Source of the DNA: JAJRRS01 sp965230275
GTDB lineage: Bacteria > Planctomycetota > Phycisphaerae > Phycisphaerales > Phycisphaeraceae
DNA length: 64,000 nucleotides
NCBI GenBank assembly: GCA_965230275.1
Contig: CBDDKO010000002.1
Location: 1,612,001 to 1,676,000 of the forward strand
Reading direction: 5' to 3'
Shown: positions 34,909 through 43,755 of the stretch, piece after piece
How positions within the stretch are numbered: the stretch's first letter is position 1
How the letters are laid out: each line of letters opens with the position of its first letter
Translations under genes and position numbers: made by a program
Notes under the pieces: generated by a model
What the model was told of the DNA's origin: nothing
Seen by the model: only the letters and a program-made list of their open reading frames with translations
Database searches by the model: none

Positions 34909-36537
34909 ATGCAATCTGCCCTGCCCGCCGCCGCCGCGACCCTGATGCTTGCCGCCTCCGCCGTAGTCGCCGAGCCCGTCACCCTCGACACCAAGCCGCA
35001 GACCATCTCGATGTTCAAGAACGGCCTGGCCATGGTCACCACCCAGGCCGATATCCCCGACGCCGGGCATTACCAGTTCCCCGCACCAAAGGCGCGCTAC
35101 GGCAGCCTCTGGCTAGGCTGGACCGAAGGCCTGACGCTTAAAAACATCCTCGCCACGGAGGTCGAGCGCAGCGAATCGACCGACGCCATGAGCGTCCAGG
35201 ACCTGCTCCGCGCCAACGTCGGCAGCAGCTTCTCCATCCGGCTGAACGACGAGTGGATCGCCGGCACGCTCCTGTCCATGCCGACACCCCCCGTCCCCAC
35301 GCCCCATGTCCAGCCCGTCAGCCACCGCGGGTACTACCCACATCCCAATCCCCACCCCAGCCCGAATCTCATGCTCTTTGAAACCGAGTCGGGCACACTC
35401 GCGCTCACACCGAGCCATATCACGCAGGTCCGTTTCGACGACGGCCAGGCCGACACCACCTTCGAAAAAGTCATCACCGACACCGCCCTGTCGTTCAGTG
35501 CGACCGAGTCAGAAGGCCTGGACGCCGCCGTGATGATGCGTTACCTCGCCCACGGGATCAGTTGGTCGCCAAGCTACGCCGTCGAGATGATCGACGACGA
35601 GACGGCCCGCCTCGCGTGCAAGGCCGTGATCGTCAACGACCTGATGGACCTGGACGATGTCGATGTCGAACTCATCGCCGGCTACCCGCACCTGAAGTTC
35701 GCCTCGTCCCCTACCGCCATGGGCCCGACCACACTGACCAACCTCCTGGCGAGCCTGCAGGAAGGCAACCAGACCTTCCACGCCATGGCAAGCAACAGCA
35801 TGGTCATGCAGCAACGCGCCGGCTACGCCGGCAGGGGCTTCTCCGCACCCACCGTCAGCATCCCCGAGAACGTTGCCGGCGAAGCCGCGGAAGACCTGTA
35901 CTTCTATCAGGTCCCGGACGTCACCCTGGCCAAGGGCGAACGCGGCTACTTCCCCCTGATCTCGGCCGAGGTCCCCGGCAGCCACGTGTACACCTGGGAC
36001 ATCCCCGACTTCATCGACCGCAACGACCGCTATTCCCAGCAGCCCGATGAGCGTCAGGAAGTCGTCTGGCACTCGCTTGAACTGACCAATACCACCGACC
36101 AGCCCTGGACCACCGCCAGCGCCATGACCCTCAAAGACGGCCGGCCCCTCGGCCAGGACATGCTCACCTTCACCCCGCCCGGCGGGTCCAGCCTCCTGAA
36201 AATCACCCAGGCCGTCTCTATCGGCGCAGAGCAAAACGAGGTCGAGGTCGAACGCATCCGCAACGCAGCAAAGTTCCACGGCAACACCTACGACCAGGTC
36301 ACCGTCGAGGGCACGCTCCGCGTCACCAACTTCAAAGACAAGCCCGTTAAGATCAAGATCAATAAACTCGTCAGCGGCGAGGTCGTCGAAACCGCACCCG
36401 ACTCCGACGTCGTCAAGATCGCCAGCGGGCTTACCCGGGTCAACCCCCGCAGCAGCCTGTCCTGGGAGATCGAAGCCGAGCCCGGCAAGGATAACGCCGT
36501 AACGATCACCTATCTTTATCGTTTCTACACACGCTAA
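34909..36537 (+). CDS. Secreted DUF4139-like protein of unknown function
   Basis: This 542-residue protein has a signal peptide (LPAAAATLMLAASAVVAEP) and an all-beta build. The C-terminal half follows the DUF4139 pattern: VTLAKGERGYFPLISAEV, VVWHSLELTNTTDQPWTTAS, MTLKDGRPLGQDMLTFTPPG and a closing sandwich ending in VTITYLYRFYTR. DUF4139 proteins are mostly uncharacterised exported beta proteins. A Pro/His-rich loop (about residues 125-155) is an insertion. The frame is open from 34867, but ATG 34909 places the signal peptide at the N-terminus. No ribosome site is obvious (ACCGGGAGCCCCACC has GGGAG 7-8 nt away, which is acceptable). Confidence 0.7.
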   Translation: MQSALPAAAATLMLAASAVVAEPVTLDTKPQTISMFKNGLAMVTTQADIPDAGHYQFPAPKARYGSLWLGWTEGLTLKNILATEVERSESTDAMSVQDLLRANVGSSFSIRLNDEWIAGTLLSMPTPPVPTPHVQPVSHRGYYPHPNPHPSPNLMLFETESGTLALTPSHITQVRFDDGQADTTFEKVITDTALSFSATESEGLDAAVMMRYLAHGISWSPSYAVEMIDDETARLACKAVIVNDLMDLDDVDVELIAGYPHLKFASSPTAMGPTTLTNLLASLQEGNQTFHAMASNSMVMQQRAGYAGRGFSAPTVSIPENVAGEAAEDLYFYQVPDVTLAKGERGYFPLISAEVPGSHVYTWDIPDFIDRNDRYSQQPDERQEVVWHSLELTNTTDQPWTTASAMTLKDGRPLGQDMLTFTPPGGSSLLKITQAVSIGAEQNEVEVERIRNAAKFHGNTYDQVTVEGTLRVTNFKDKPVKIKINKLVSGEVVETAPDSDVVKIASGLTRVNPRSSLSWEIEAEPGKDNAVTITYLYRFYTR

Positions 36538-36570
36538 ATCAACCGAAACACCACATTACGGGCAGGCGTC

Positions 36571-37263
36571 ATGAAGTGGCTGATCGTATCCCCCATGCTT
36601 CTGATATTCCCGGCCTTCGTCGGGTTGGTCATCTGGCTGATCGTCTGGTCGATCAAGCAGGAAAAGAAACGCCGTGAATCGCTGCGCGTATTCGCCCAAA
36701 ACAACGGTTTCAGATTCGCAGAATCGGCACCCGATCCCCAGGCGATCGGGTTGCCGATGATCAGCTTGTTTAGCAGCGGTCGCAGCCGATACACCAACAA
36801 CATCCTCTCCGGCGCGTTTGAAGGGTCGAATGTCCACATCTTTGATTACCGCTACACGACCGGATCAGGCAAGAACAGCACGACGCGCCACCAAACCGTT
36901 GTGGCAGTCGAAACCGGCGGCGTGCCCCTGCCGGCGTTTACGCTCGCGCCGGAAAACTTCTTCCACAAGATCGGCCAGGCGTTCGGCTATCAGGACATCG
37001 ACTTCGATGACTTCCCCGAGTTTTCAAACAAATACCTGCTGCGAGGGGCGAACGATCAGGCGATCCGCACACTGTTCGAAGCGCGGGTGATCGACGCCTA
37101 CATGACTAACCTGGCGTGTAACGTCGAAGTCCGCGAGGGGTGGCTCTTCGTCTACAAGACGGGCCGACGCCTGAAGCCCGAACTCTACCAGGCCCGGATC
37201 GAATCGGCGTTCGCGTTCCTGTTTGACCTGACCGGCGCGACAAGGTGCGTGGGGGTGATCTAA
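36571..37263 (+). CDS. Membrane-anchored protein of unknown function
   Basis: This 230-residue protein has one N-terminal helix (LLIFPAFVGLVIWLIVWSI) and a soluble part that I do not recognise firmly. It resembles uncharacterised proteins whose body contains a strand-rich half (VHIFDYRYTTGSGKNSTTRH, TVVAVETGGVPLPAFTLAPE) and a helix-rich end (DFPEFSNKYLLRGANDQAIR). The last pattern is seen in the DUF3137-like and related hypothetical families. It starts 33 bp after the DUF4139-like gene and probably shares its transcript. A hairpin of the AAGCCCACG family closes the unit. Confidence 0.68.
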   Translation: MKWLIVSPMLLIFPAFVGLVIWLIVWSIKQEKKRRESLRVFAQNNGFRFAESAPDPQAIGLPMISLFSSGRSRYTNNILSGAFEGSNVHIFDYRYTTGSGKNSTTRHQTVVAVETGGVPLPAFTLAPENFFHKIGQAFGYQDIDFDDFPEFSNKYLLRGANDQAIRTLFEARVIDAYMTNLACNVEVREGWLFVYKTGRRLKPELYQARIESAFAFLFDLTGATRCVGVI

Positions 37264-37268
37264 TTAAT

Positions 37269-37297
37269 GAAGCCCACGGATTAAATCCGTGGGCTTC
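37269..37297 (+). terminator. Bidirectional hairpin between convergent genes (AAGCCCACG family)
   Basis: GAAGCCCACGGATT (37269-37282) pairs with AATCCGTGGGCTTC (37284-37297) almost without a loop. There is no strong T run, but it lies between the convergent 36571 gene and clpC and could end both. Confidence 0.75.
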
Positions 37298-37333
37298 GGG
37301 GGTACTGGTGGTGTTAACTGATCCTTAAGCCGT

Positions 37334-39856
37334 TCAGGTACTCTCCGCACCGTGAGCGACGGGCTCGTCTTCTGACGTTTCAGCCGGCTTGTCCTTGGCA
37401 TCAAACGTCAGGTGATCGTCACCGGCGGTGTGCGAGATCTTGATCACCTGGCCCGACTTGAACTCGTCGCGGAGGATCGCCTCGCTAAGCGGGTCCTCCA
37501 CGTGCTGCTCGATCGCGCGACGCAGCGGCCGGGCGCCGAAGTCGGGGTTGTAGCCCTTCTCGATCAGGAAGTCCTTGGCCGACTGCTCCAGGTCCAGCGA
37601 CATTTCGCGTTCTTCCAGCCGCTTGAAGACCTTCTTCAACTCGTACTCGACGATGCCGACCAGGTCGTCCCGGTTCAGGGAGCGGAAGACGATGATGTCG
37701 TCCAGGCGGTTGATGAACTCGGGGCGGAAGTAGCGCTCGATCTCGGTCTGCAGCGTCTGCTTCATCTTCTTGTAGTCGGCCTCTTCGTCCTTCTGCTGGG
37801 CGAAGCCGAAGCCGGCCTTGTTCTTGATCAGGTCGGCGCCGATGTTCGACGTCAGGATCAGGATCACGTTGCGGAAGCTGACGTGCCGGCCGAACGAGTC
37901 GGTGAGCTGGCCCTCTTCCATGATCTGAAGCAGCATGTTGAAGACGTCGGGGTGCGCCTTCTCGATCTCATCCAGCAGGACCACGGCGTAAGGCCGACGG
38001 CGGATCTGCTCTGTGAGCTGGCCGCCCTCTTCGTAACCGACGTAGCCGGGAGGCGCGCCGATCAGCCGGCTGACGTTGTGCTTCTCCATGTACTCGGACA
38101 TGTCGATGCGGATCAGCGAGTCCTCGTCGCCGAACATGAAGTCCGCCAGCGCCTTGCTGAGCAGCGTCTTGCCCACGCCGGAAGGCCCGACGAAGATGAA
38201 CGAACCCATCGGACGACGCGGGTCTTTCAGGCCCGAACGCGCCCGGCGGATCGCCTTGCTGATCGTCGTGATCGCTTCTTCCTGGCTGACGACGGTCTTG
38301 TGCAGCTCCTCTTCAAGCTTCAATAGCCGTTCGCTCTCGGCCTTCTCCAGACGCGTCAGCGGGATGCCGGTCATCTTCGAGACGACCTCGGCGACGACTT
38401 CCTCGTCCACCGTGCCGTCCACTTCCTTGGCCTTGTCGCGCCAGTCCTTCTGGATCTGCTCCTTCTTGCGGCGCAGGCCCTCGGCCTGGTCACGCAGCTC
38501 GGCGGCGTGCTCGTAGTCGGCGGCCTTGACGGCCTCGTCCTTCTCGATGCTCAGCCGTTCGATCTGCTCTTCGATGTCCGCCAGGTCCGGCGGCTTGCTC
38601 ATGCTCTTAAGCCGGATGCGCGCCCCGGCCTCGTCGATCACGTCGATCGACTTGTCCGGCTGGACGCGGGCTGTGATGTAGCGGTTGCTCAGCTCCACAG
38701 CGGCCTCGACAGCGGCGTCGGTGATCTGCACGCGGTGGTGCGCCTCGTAACGGTCACGCAGCCCCTTGAGGATCGCGACCGCGTCTTCCGTGCTGGGCGG
38801 TTCGACCAGGATCGTCTGGAAACGTCGCTCCAGCGCGCCGTCTTTCTCGATGTACTTGCGGTATTCATCCAGCGTCGTCGCGCCGATGCACTGGATCTCG
38901 CCACGGCTGAGCGCGGGCTTGAGCACGTTGGACGCGTCGATCGCGCCCTCAGCCCCGCCGGCGCCAACCAGGGTGTGCAGCTCGTCGATGAACAGCAGCA
39001 CGTTCTTCGCACGACGCACTTCGTTCATGACAGCTTTGATGCGTTCTTCAAACTGGCCGCGGTACTTGGTGCCGGCGACCATCATCGCCAGGTCCAGCAC
39101 AACAATCCGGCGCTCCAGCAGGATCTCGGGCACGTCGTTGGCGATGATCTGCTGGGCCAGGCCCTCGACGATGGCGGTCTTACCGACGCCGGCCTCGCCT
39201 AAGAGCACGGGGTTGTTCTTGGTTCGGCGGCAGAGGATCTGCACCAGACGTTCGATTTCATTGGCTCGGCCGATCACCGGGTCGAGTTGGCCGTCACGCG
39301 CAAGCTCGGTCAGGTCGCGACCGAAGCTGTCCAGCGCCGGGGTCTTGCTCTTGCCCTGCTTGCCGGAACCCGAAGCTTCGCCCTTGCCGCCGCCGGCGGT
39401 GGCTTCCTCCGGCTCGACACCGGCGCCCAGCAGGTTCAGCACCTCCTCGCGGACTTCTTCGAGCTTCAGCCCGAGGTTCATCAGTACCTGAGCGGCAACG
39501 CCTTCGTGTTCACGCAGCAGGCCCAGCAACAGGTGCTCGGTGCCGACGTAGTTATGGTTCAGGTTGCGCGCTTCTTCGATCGCGTACTCGATCACCTTCT
39601 TGGCGCGGGGGGTCTGCGGGAGCTTGCCCATGGTGACCATGTCCGGGCCGGACTTGACGAGCTTCTCAACTTCCAGGCGCACCTTGCGCAGGTCCACGTC
39701 CAGATTCTTCAGGACATTGGCGCCGACGCCCGAGCCTTCCTTGACCAGCCCGAGGAGGATGTGCTCGGTGCCGATGTACTCGTGGTTGAAGCGCTGGGCC
39801 TCCTGGTTAGCCAGGGCCATGACCTTGCGGGCTCGATCGGTGAATCTTTCAAACAT
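37334..39856 (-). CDS. clpC: ATP-dependent Clp protease ATPase subunit ClpC
   Basis: This Hsp100 unfoldase (840 residues) feeds substrates to ClpP. Layout: two N-domain repeats (1-145; FERFTDRARKVMALANQEAQ), a Gly/Ser/Lys-rich linker, AAA-1 with Walker A GEAGVGKT at 220-227, a UVR/coiled-coil middle segment (EKDEAVKAADYEHAAELRDQ, about 440-460) that marks ClpC rather than ClpB, AAA-2 with GPSGVGKT, and a C-terminal small domain. No McsA/McsB or CtsR is adjacent. The leader is about 85-90 nt from a recognisable promoter (39942-39969) whose spacer holds a palindrome, and contains a hairpin (39900-39932). Confidence 0.96.
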   Translation of the reverse strand: MFERFTDRARKVMALANQEAQRFNHEYIGTEHILLGLVKEGSGVGANVLKNLDVDLRKVRLEVEKLVKSGPDMVTMGKLPQTPRAKKVIEYAIEEARNLNHNYVGTEHLLLGLLREHEGVAAQVLMNLGLKLEEVREEVLNLLGAGVEPEEATAGGGKGEASGSGKQGKSKTPALDSFGRDLTELARDGQLDPVIGRANEIERLVQILCRRTKNNPVLLGEAGVGKTAIVEGLAQQIIANDVPEILLERRIVVLDLAMMVAGTKYRGQFEERIKAVMNEVRRAKNVLLFIDELHTLVGAGGAEGAIDASNVLKPALSRGEIQCIGATTLDEYRKYIEKDGALERRFQTILVEPPSTEDAVAILKGLRDRYEAHHRVQITDAAVEAAVELSNRYITARVQPDKSIDVIDEAGARIRLKSMSKPPDLADIEEQIERLSIEKDEAVKAADYEHAAELRDQAEGLRRKKEQIQKDWRDKAKEVDGTVDEEVVAEVVSKMTGIPLTRLEKAESERLLKLEEELHKTVVSQEEAITTISKAIRRARSGLKDPRRPMGSFIFVGPSGVGKTLLSKALADFMFGDEDSLIRIDMSEYMEKHNVSRLIGAPPGYVGYEEGGQLTEQIRRRPYAVVLLDEIEKAHPDVFNMLLQIMEEGQLTDSFGRHVSFRNVILILTSNIGADLIKNKAGFGFAQQKDEEADYKKMKQTLQTEIERYFRPEFINRLDDIIVFRSLNRDDLVGIVEYELKKVFKRLEEREMSLDLEQSAKDFLIEKGYNPDFGARPLRRAIEQHVEDPLSEAILRDEFKSGQVIKISHTAGDDHLTFDAKDKPAETSEDEPVAHGAEST

Positions 39857-39941
39857 AGGAACTCGCTTAGCTGAAGGTGCCTGATCGTTTCTCCTGGCCC
39901 AGCAGGTTTTAGGTCAGCCTTGCCGCCTGCTGGCAACCGAT

Positions 39942-39969
39942 TTTATAGGACCCGGTCCCTAGCGTACAA
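39942..39969 (-). promoter_or_regulatory. Promoter of clpC with a palindrome in its spacer
   Basis: Minus strand: TTGTAC (39969-39964), 16-bp spacer, TATAAA (39947-39942). The spacer carries the perfect odd palindrome GGACCCGGTCC (39948-39958), well placed to bind a repressor. The predicted start is near 39935-39937. Confidence 0.5.
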
Positions 39970-40021
39970 ACCGGCTGGCATGCCGGCTTACTTCCAGGGG
40001 GTCCTTAACTGATCCCTCATA

Positions 40022-40172
40022 CGTCTCATCGGCCATCCGGGGCCGGGACGTCGAACCTACCTCTCTTATCGGCAAACGGCACGGTGTCACAAGACCCGTA
40101 CCCACAACGTCTTTCGTCTCTCAAGTTCGAGTTGCCCAGGGTCGGGCCGTCAAGGACCGGCCGGGCAGCTCG
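40022..40172 (-). ncRNA. Candidate structured RNA: three consecutive hairpins upstream of clpC
   Basis: Three stems follow each other: 40128-40172 (CGAG, TGCCC, then inner GGCCG pairing with CGGCC, GGGCA, CTCG), 40078-40102 (GGTACGG GTC with GAC CCGTGCC, one wobble), and 40022-40050 (CGTC with GACG enclosing GGCC/GGCC). Sequences given are for the minus strand, but the stems fold on either. No known RNA family (tmRNA, RNase P, SRP, 6S) is recognised. Strand and boundaries are uncertain. Confidence 0.35.
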
Positions 40173-40321
40173 GGTCGTGCGGTTAGTACATACTAGGCAC
40201 GCAGGCCCATAATTTCGACTCCCCGATGGAGGATCGTTTTAAGCAATTGCTTTGATGGGAAGTTAACCACTCACGCCATATGCCAACGGTCGTGGCTGAC
40301 AACCGTAACGCACCAACCCAG

Positions 40322-40342
40322 AAACACCCGTCGATCCGGGTG
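40322..40342 (-). terminator. Terminator of glnS
   Basis: CACCCG (40325-40330) pairs with CGGGTG (40337-40342); on the minus strand the stem is followed by TTTCTGG. A second small hairpin (ATGCT/AGCAT) precedes it. It lies about 20 bp after the glnS stop. Confidence 0.65.
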
Positions 40343-40362
40343 CATGCTCTCGCAGCATCGGG

Positions 40363-42060
40363 CTAACGCCCCTTCTTCTGCATCTTCGCCCAGGTGTCTT
40401 TCAGCGTCATCGTGCGATTGAAGACCAATGCGTCGGATTTGGAATCGACCGAATCCACACAGAAGTACCCCATCCGTTCGAACTGCACCGTGACGCCATG
40501 AGCCGTGTCAGTCAAGGTCGGCTCGAGCTTTGCGCCGCTGATTACTTTCAGCGAATCAGAGTTGAGGTTATCCAGCCAGTCGTCGCTGCCCTTGGGTGGT
40601 GTGGTCGGGTCCTCAGCCGTGAACAGGTGATCGTACATTCGCACCTCGGCATCGACCGCGTGTTTCGCGCTGACCCAATGCAGCGTGCCCTTGACCTTTC
40701 GGCCGTCCGGCGGGTTGTTGCCGCCTCGGGTCTGCGGATCGTAGGTACAGCGCAACTCAACGATAGTACCCGCGTCATCCTTGATGACGTCTTCACACTT
40801 GATCCAGTACGCCGAACGCAGCCGGACCTCCTTGCCGGGCGCTAGCCGGAAGAACTTCTTGGGCGCATCTTCCATAAAGTCTTCACGCTCGATGTACAGC
40901 TCGCCGCTGAAAGGAACCTCGCGTGTCCCGGCGTCGGGGTCTTCGGGATTGTTGATGCAGTCCATCATCTCCACCTGACCCTCGGGGTAGTTGGTGACGA
41001 CCACCTTAAGCGGGTCGAGCACCGCCATGCGACGGGGGGCCGACTTGTTCAGCTCAGCCCGCATCACGGATTCGAACTTGGCGAACTCGATGTTGTTGGT
41101 CCGCTTGGCGACGCCGGCCTCTTCCCAGAACAGCTTGATCCCCTCCGCCGAGTACCCCCGGCGGCGCATCCCGCGCAGCGTCGGCATCCGCGGGTCATCA
41201 AACCCGGTGACGTGACCCTTGTCGATCAACTCGGCCATCCGGCGTTTGCTGGTGAACGTATACGTGATGTTGCCCCGGGCAAACTCGATCTGCCGGCTCG
41301 GGAAGATACCCAGCGCCTCGATGAACCATTCGTACAGCGGGCGGTGATCCTCGAACTCCATCGAGCACAGCGAGTGGGTGATGTTTTCGATCGAGTCGCT
41401 CTGGCCGTGGGCGTAGTCGTACATCGGGTAGATGCACCACGTGTCGCCGGTGCGCGGGTGGGCCTCGTGGAGGATGCGGTAGATCACCGGGTCGCGCATG
41501 TTCAGGTTGGGCGACGCCATATCGACCTTGGCCCGCAGCACGCGCGAGCCGTTGGGGAACTCGCCTGCTTTCATGCGCTTGAACAGGTCAAGGCTCTGAT
41601 CGATCGGCCGATCGCGGAACGGGCTGTTGGTCCCCGGCGAAGTCAGCGTGCCGCGCCCGGTCCGGATCTCGTCACCCGTCTGGTCATCGACGTAGGCCTT
41701 CCCATCTTCGATGAGCTTGATCGCCCATTCATAAAGCTGATCGAAGTAGTCCGACGCGTGGTACTCGTGCTCGCCCCAGTCCACACCTAACCAGCGCAGG
41801 TCTTCCTTGATGGCGTCGATGAACTCCTGCTCCTCCTTGGTCGGGTTGGTGTCATCGAAGCGCAGGTGGAACCGCCCGCCGAACTCCTTGGCTATTCGAT
41901 AGCTGATGCCGACTGCCTTGGCGTGGCCGATGTGCAGGTAGGCGTTGGGCTCGGGCGGGAACCGCGTCACGATCGGCGGCTCAAACCGCCCGGACGCGAG
42001 GTCCTCATCAATCGCCTGTCGGATAAAGTCGCGTGTCGGAGTCGTTTCAGCGTCGGGCAT
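40363..42060 (-). CDS. glnS: Glutaminyl-tRNA synthetase
   Basis: GlnRS (565 residues) charges tRNA-Gln. The class I HIGH motif is in RFPPEPNAYLHIGHAKAV, the KMSKS equivalent in TYTFTSKRRMAELID, and the GlnRS-type anticodon-binding beta barrels form the C-terminal 210 residues. Direct glutaminylation means the indirect GatCAB route is not the only one. The frame extends 15 codons upstream to 42105, but those codons are a heptamer tract; ATG 42060 starts the family sequence. The C-rich tract begins 7 nt upstream of it. It is divergent from gltX. Confidence 0.95.
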   Translation of the reverse strand: MPDAETTPTRDFIRQAIDEDLASGRFEPPIVTRFPPEPNAYLHIGHAKAVGISYRIAKEFGGRFHLRFDDTNPTKEEQEFIDAIKEDLRWLGVDWGEHEYHASDYFDQLYEWAIKLIEDGKAYVDDQTGDEIRTGRGTLTSPGTNSPFRDRPIDQSLDLFKRMKAGEFPNGSRVLRAKVDMASPNLNMRDPVIYRILHEAHPRTGDTWCIYPMYDYAHGQSDSIENITHSLCSMEFEDHRPLYEWFIEALGIFPSRQIEFARGNITYTFTSKRRMAELIDKGHVTGFDDPRMPTLRGMRRRGYSAEGIKLFWEEAGVAKRTNNIEFAKFESVMRAELNKSAPRRMAVLDPLKVVVTNYPEGQVEMMDCINNPEDPDAGTREVPFSGELYIEREDFMEDAPKKFFRLAPGKEVRLRSAYWIKCEDVIKDDAGTIVELRCTYDPQTRGGNNPPDGRKVKGTLHWVSAKHAVDAEVRMYDHLFTAEDPTTPPKGSDDWLDNLNSDSLKVISGAKLEPTLTDTAHGVTVQFERMGYFCVDSVDSKSDALVFNRTMTLKDTWAKMQKKGR

Positions 42061-42067
42061 AAGTCTA

Positions 42068-42099
42068 GGATTCTGGGACTGGGGATCAGGGATCAGCGG
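42068..42099 (-). repeat. Heptamer tandem tract upstream of glnS
   Basis: GGG triplets at 42075, 42082 and 42089 on the plus strand (period 7); C-rich on the glnS coding strand. It contains GGGGATCAGGGATCAG, which is the inverse of the tract before gltX. Confidence 0.75.
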
Positions 42100-42183
42100 A
42101 TGCAATGGGTCATACTATATCCGCTAACGGGTAGCAGATGGCCGACATCGCCCAACCCGCTACAATCCCACCATCACACAGGC

Positions 42184-42214
42184 CTGATCCCTGATCCCCA
42201 AACCCCGAACCCTA
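42184..42214 (+). repeat. Heptamer tandem tract abutting the gltX start codon
   Basis: CCC triplets at 42189, 42196, 42203 and 42210 (period 7) run up to the base before ATG 42215. CTGATCCCTGATCCCC is the reverse complement of the glnS-side tract, so the two form an inverted pair around the divergent promoters. Confidence 0.8.
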
Positions 42215-43744
42215 ATGAATATCATCACCCGCTTCGCCCCCAGCCCCACCGGCAACCTCCACATCGGCGGCGCACGCACCGCGCTGTTCGCCTGGGCGTT
42301 TGCCCGCAAGCACCAGGGCCAACTCATCCTCCGCTTCGAAGACACCGACCTCGCCCGCTCCTCACCCGAGTCCACCAAGGGCATGATTCGCGACCTGCAA
42401 TGGTTAGGTCTGGACTGGGACCAAGGGCCCACCCCCGCCAGTGGAAGTTTGGATGAATGGGACCCCTACGATCTCAGAAACCAGAAAGGCGACGCCGGCC
42501 CCTACTTCCAGTCCCGGCGCCACGAGGCCGGGATCTACAACGAACTGATCGACAAGCTCCTCGCCTCCGGTCATGCCTACGAGGACGAAGACACCGTCCG
42601 CTTCCGCATGGATAAAGACATCGCCTTTAATGATGCTGTGTATGGTGACATCGCCGTCAAAGCAGAGGACCTGGAAGACTTCATCATCCGCAAGGGTGAA
42701 AAGGGTGGCCGACTCCCCACGTTCCACTTCGCTGTCACCGTCGACGATGCGCTGATGGGTGTGACCCACGTCATTCGCGGCAAGGAGCACCTCACCAATA
42801 CATTGAAGCATGCAGCGTTGTGCGACGCATTGGGCTTCGATCGCCCACAATGGGTCCACCTATCCGGCATCATGAACAATGACGGCACGAAAATGAGTAA
42901 AAGGGACAAGGCTAAAGCGGCACGCAAAGCCGCCATCGACACCGAATTTGAACCGACATCTGATTTGATGCAGGCTTTCCTGAACAAGGAAAACGACGAA
43001 AATAGTATTGCATTATCTATCGCTGAGTCGCTTGATTTAGCCCTCCCCGAAATCGACATCGCTGACTTCAGAAAAAGCGGTTACCTCCCTCCCGTCCTGC
43101 TGAACTACATCGCCCTACTTGGCTGGAATCCAGGCGACGACACCGAGCGCTTCGACATGGACTTCCTCGTCGAGCACTTCGACCTGTCGCGCATCGGCAA
43201 GAAGAACTCGCAGTTCGACCGCGTCAAGCTCGCAAAGTTCAACGGCGAAGCGCTTGCCGAGATGGCCCCGGACGCGTTCCACGACCTTCTGCGTAAGCAC
43301 TTCGAGGCCTACCACCCGGCCTACCTTGAGAAGCTCGGTGACGAAGGCTTCAAGACCTTCGCCGCCGCCTACCAGGCACGCAGCCAGACGCTCGACTCCC
43401 CCACCGAACTCGGCCGGTTCTTCGTCGATGGCGACTTCGACTACACCCCCAAGGCCGTTAAAAAGAACCTCACCAAGAACGACGGCGAAGGCCTGGGCGT
43501 CCTCAAGCAGTTCCGTGAGGTACTCGCCGGCTGCGACGACTGGACCGCCGACACCCTGCACAGCAAGGTCGAAGCGTTCGTCGAAGACAACCAGCTCAAG
43601 AACATGGGCAGTGTCGCCCAGCCCTTGCGTGTCGCCCTGACCGGCAACGCCGTAAGCCCCGAGATCGGCCCGACGCTTCAGCTACTCGGTAAAGAAACCG
43701 TCCTGAAACGCATCGACCGCTGCCTCACCGAGATCACCGCCTGA
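42215..43744 (+). CDS. gltX: Glutamyl-tRNA synthetase (compact variant)
   Basis: GluRS (509 residues) charges tRNA-Glu. HIGH is in APSPTGNLHIGGARTALFAW and KMSKS in DGTKMSKRDKAKAA. After WLGLDWDQGP there is an unusual insertion of about 15 residues (PASGSLDEWDPYDLRNQKGD). The segment of about 45 residues with the CxC/zinc-like region that normally follows AYRCFCT is missing, as the chain passes straight from GHAYEDED to TVRFRMD. Bases 42880-43060 are visibly less GC-rich than the flanks. The leader is a C-rich heptamer tract without a ribosome site. The enzyme should still be active since both signatures are intact. Confidence 0.94.
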   Translation: MNIITRFAPSPTGNLHIGGARTALFAWAFARKHQGQLILRFEDTDLARSSPESTKGMIRDLQWLGLDWDQGPTPASGSLDEWDPYDLRNQKGDAGPYFQSRRHEAGIYNELIDKLLASGHAYEDEDTVRFRMDKDIAFNDAVYGDIAVKAEDLEDFIIRKGEKGGRLPTFHFAVTVDDALMGVTHVIRGKEHLTNTLKHAALCDALGFDRPQWVHLSGIMNNDGTKMSKRDKAKAARKAAIDTEFEPTSDLMQAFLNKENDENSIALSIAESLDLALPEIDIADFRKSGYLPPVLLNYIALLGWNPGDDTERFDMDFLVEHFDLSRIGKKNSQFDRVKLAKFNGEALAEMAPDAFHDLLRKHFEAYHPAYLEKLGDEGFKTFAAAYQARSQTLDSPTELGRFFVDGDFDYTPKAVKKNLTKNDGEGLGVLKQFREVLAGCDDWTADTLHSKVEAFVEDNQLKNMGSVAQPLRVALTGNAVSPEIGPTLQLLGKETVLKRIDRCLTEITA

Positions 43745-43755
43745 CTCTTCTCTGC

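Larger units (their letters stand above)
39857..40362. other. Gene-free stretch between clpC start and glnS stop
   Basis: These 506 bp contain no plausible coding frame. From the glnS side they hold the glnS terminator (40322-40342), about 150 bp without clear signals, then three consecutive strong hairpins, a CCGGC/GCCGG hairpin, a clpC promoter and the clpC leader hairpin (CAGCAGG 39900-39906 with CCTGCTG 39926-39932). Confidence 0.7.

Noticed and set aside
40022..40172. Possible tmRNA, RNase P, SRP or 6S RNA
   Set aside because: None of the conserved core sequences of these RNAs is present; only generic hairpins are seen.
40173..40215. GTACTAACCG-like words (minus strand) resembling the 3' end of 23S rRNA
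   Set aside because: Only a few bases match; the upstream helix sequence expected in 23S rRNA is absent and no other rRNA sequence is nearby.
42061..42105. Upstream start of glnS at 42105
   Set aside because: The extra 15 codons (MHPLIPDPQSQNPRL) are encoded by a heptamer repeat tract; the family sequence begins at ATG 42060.
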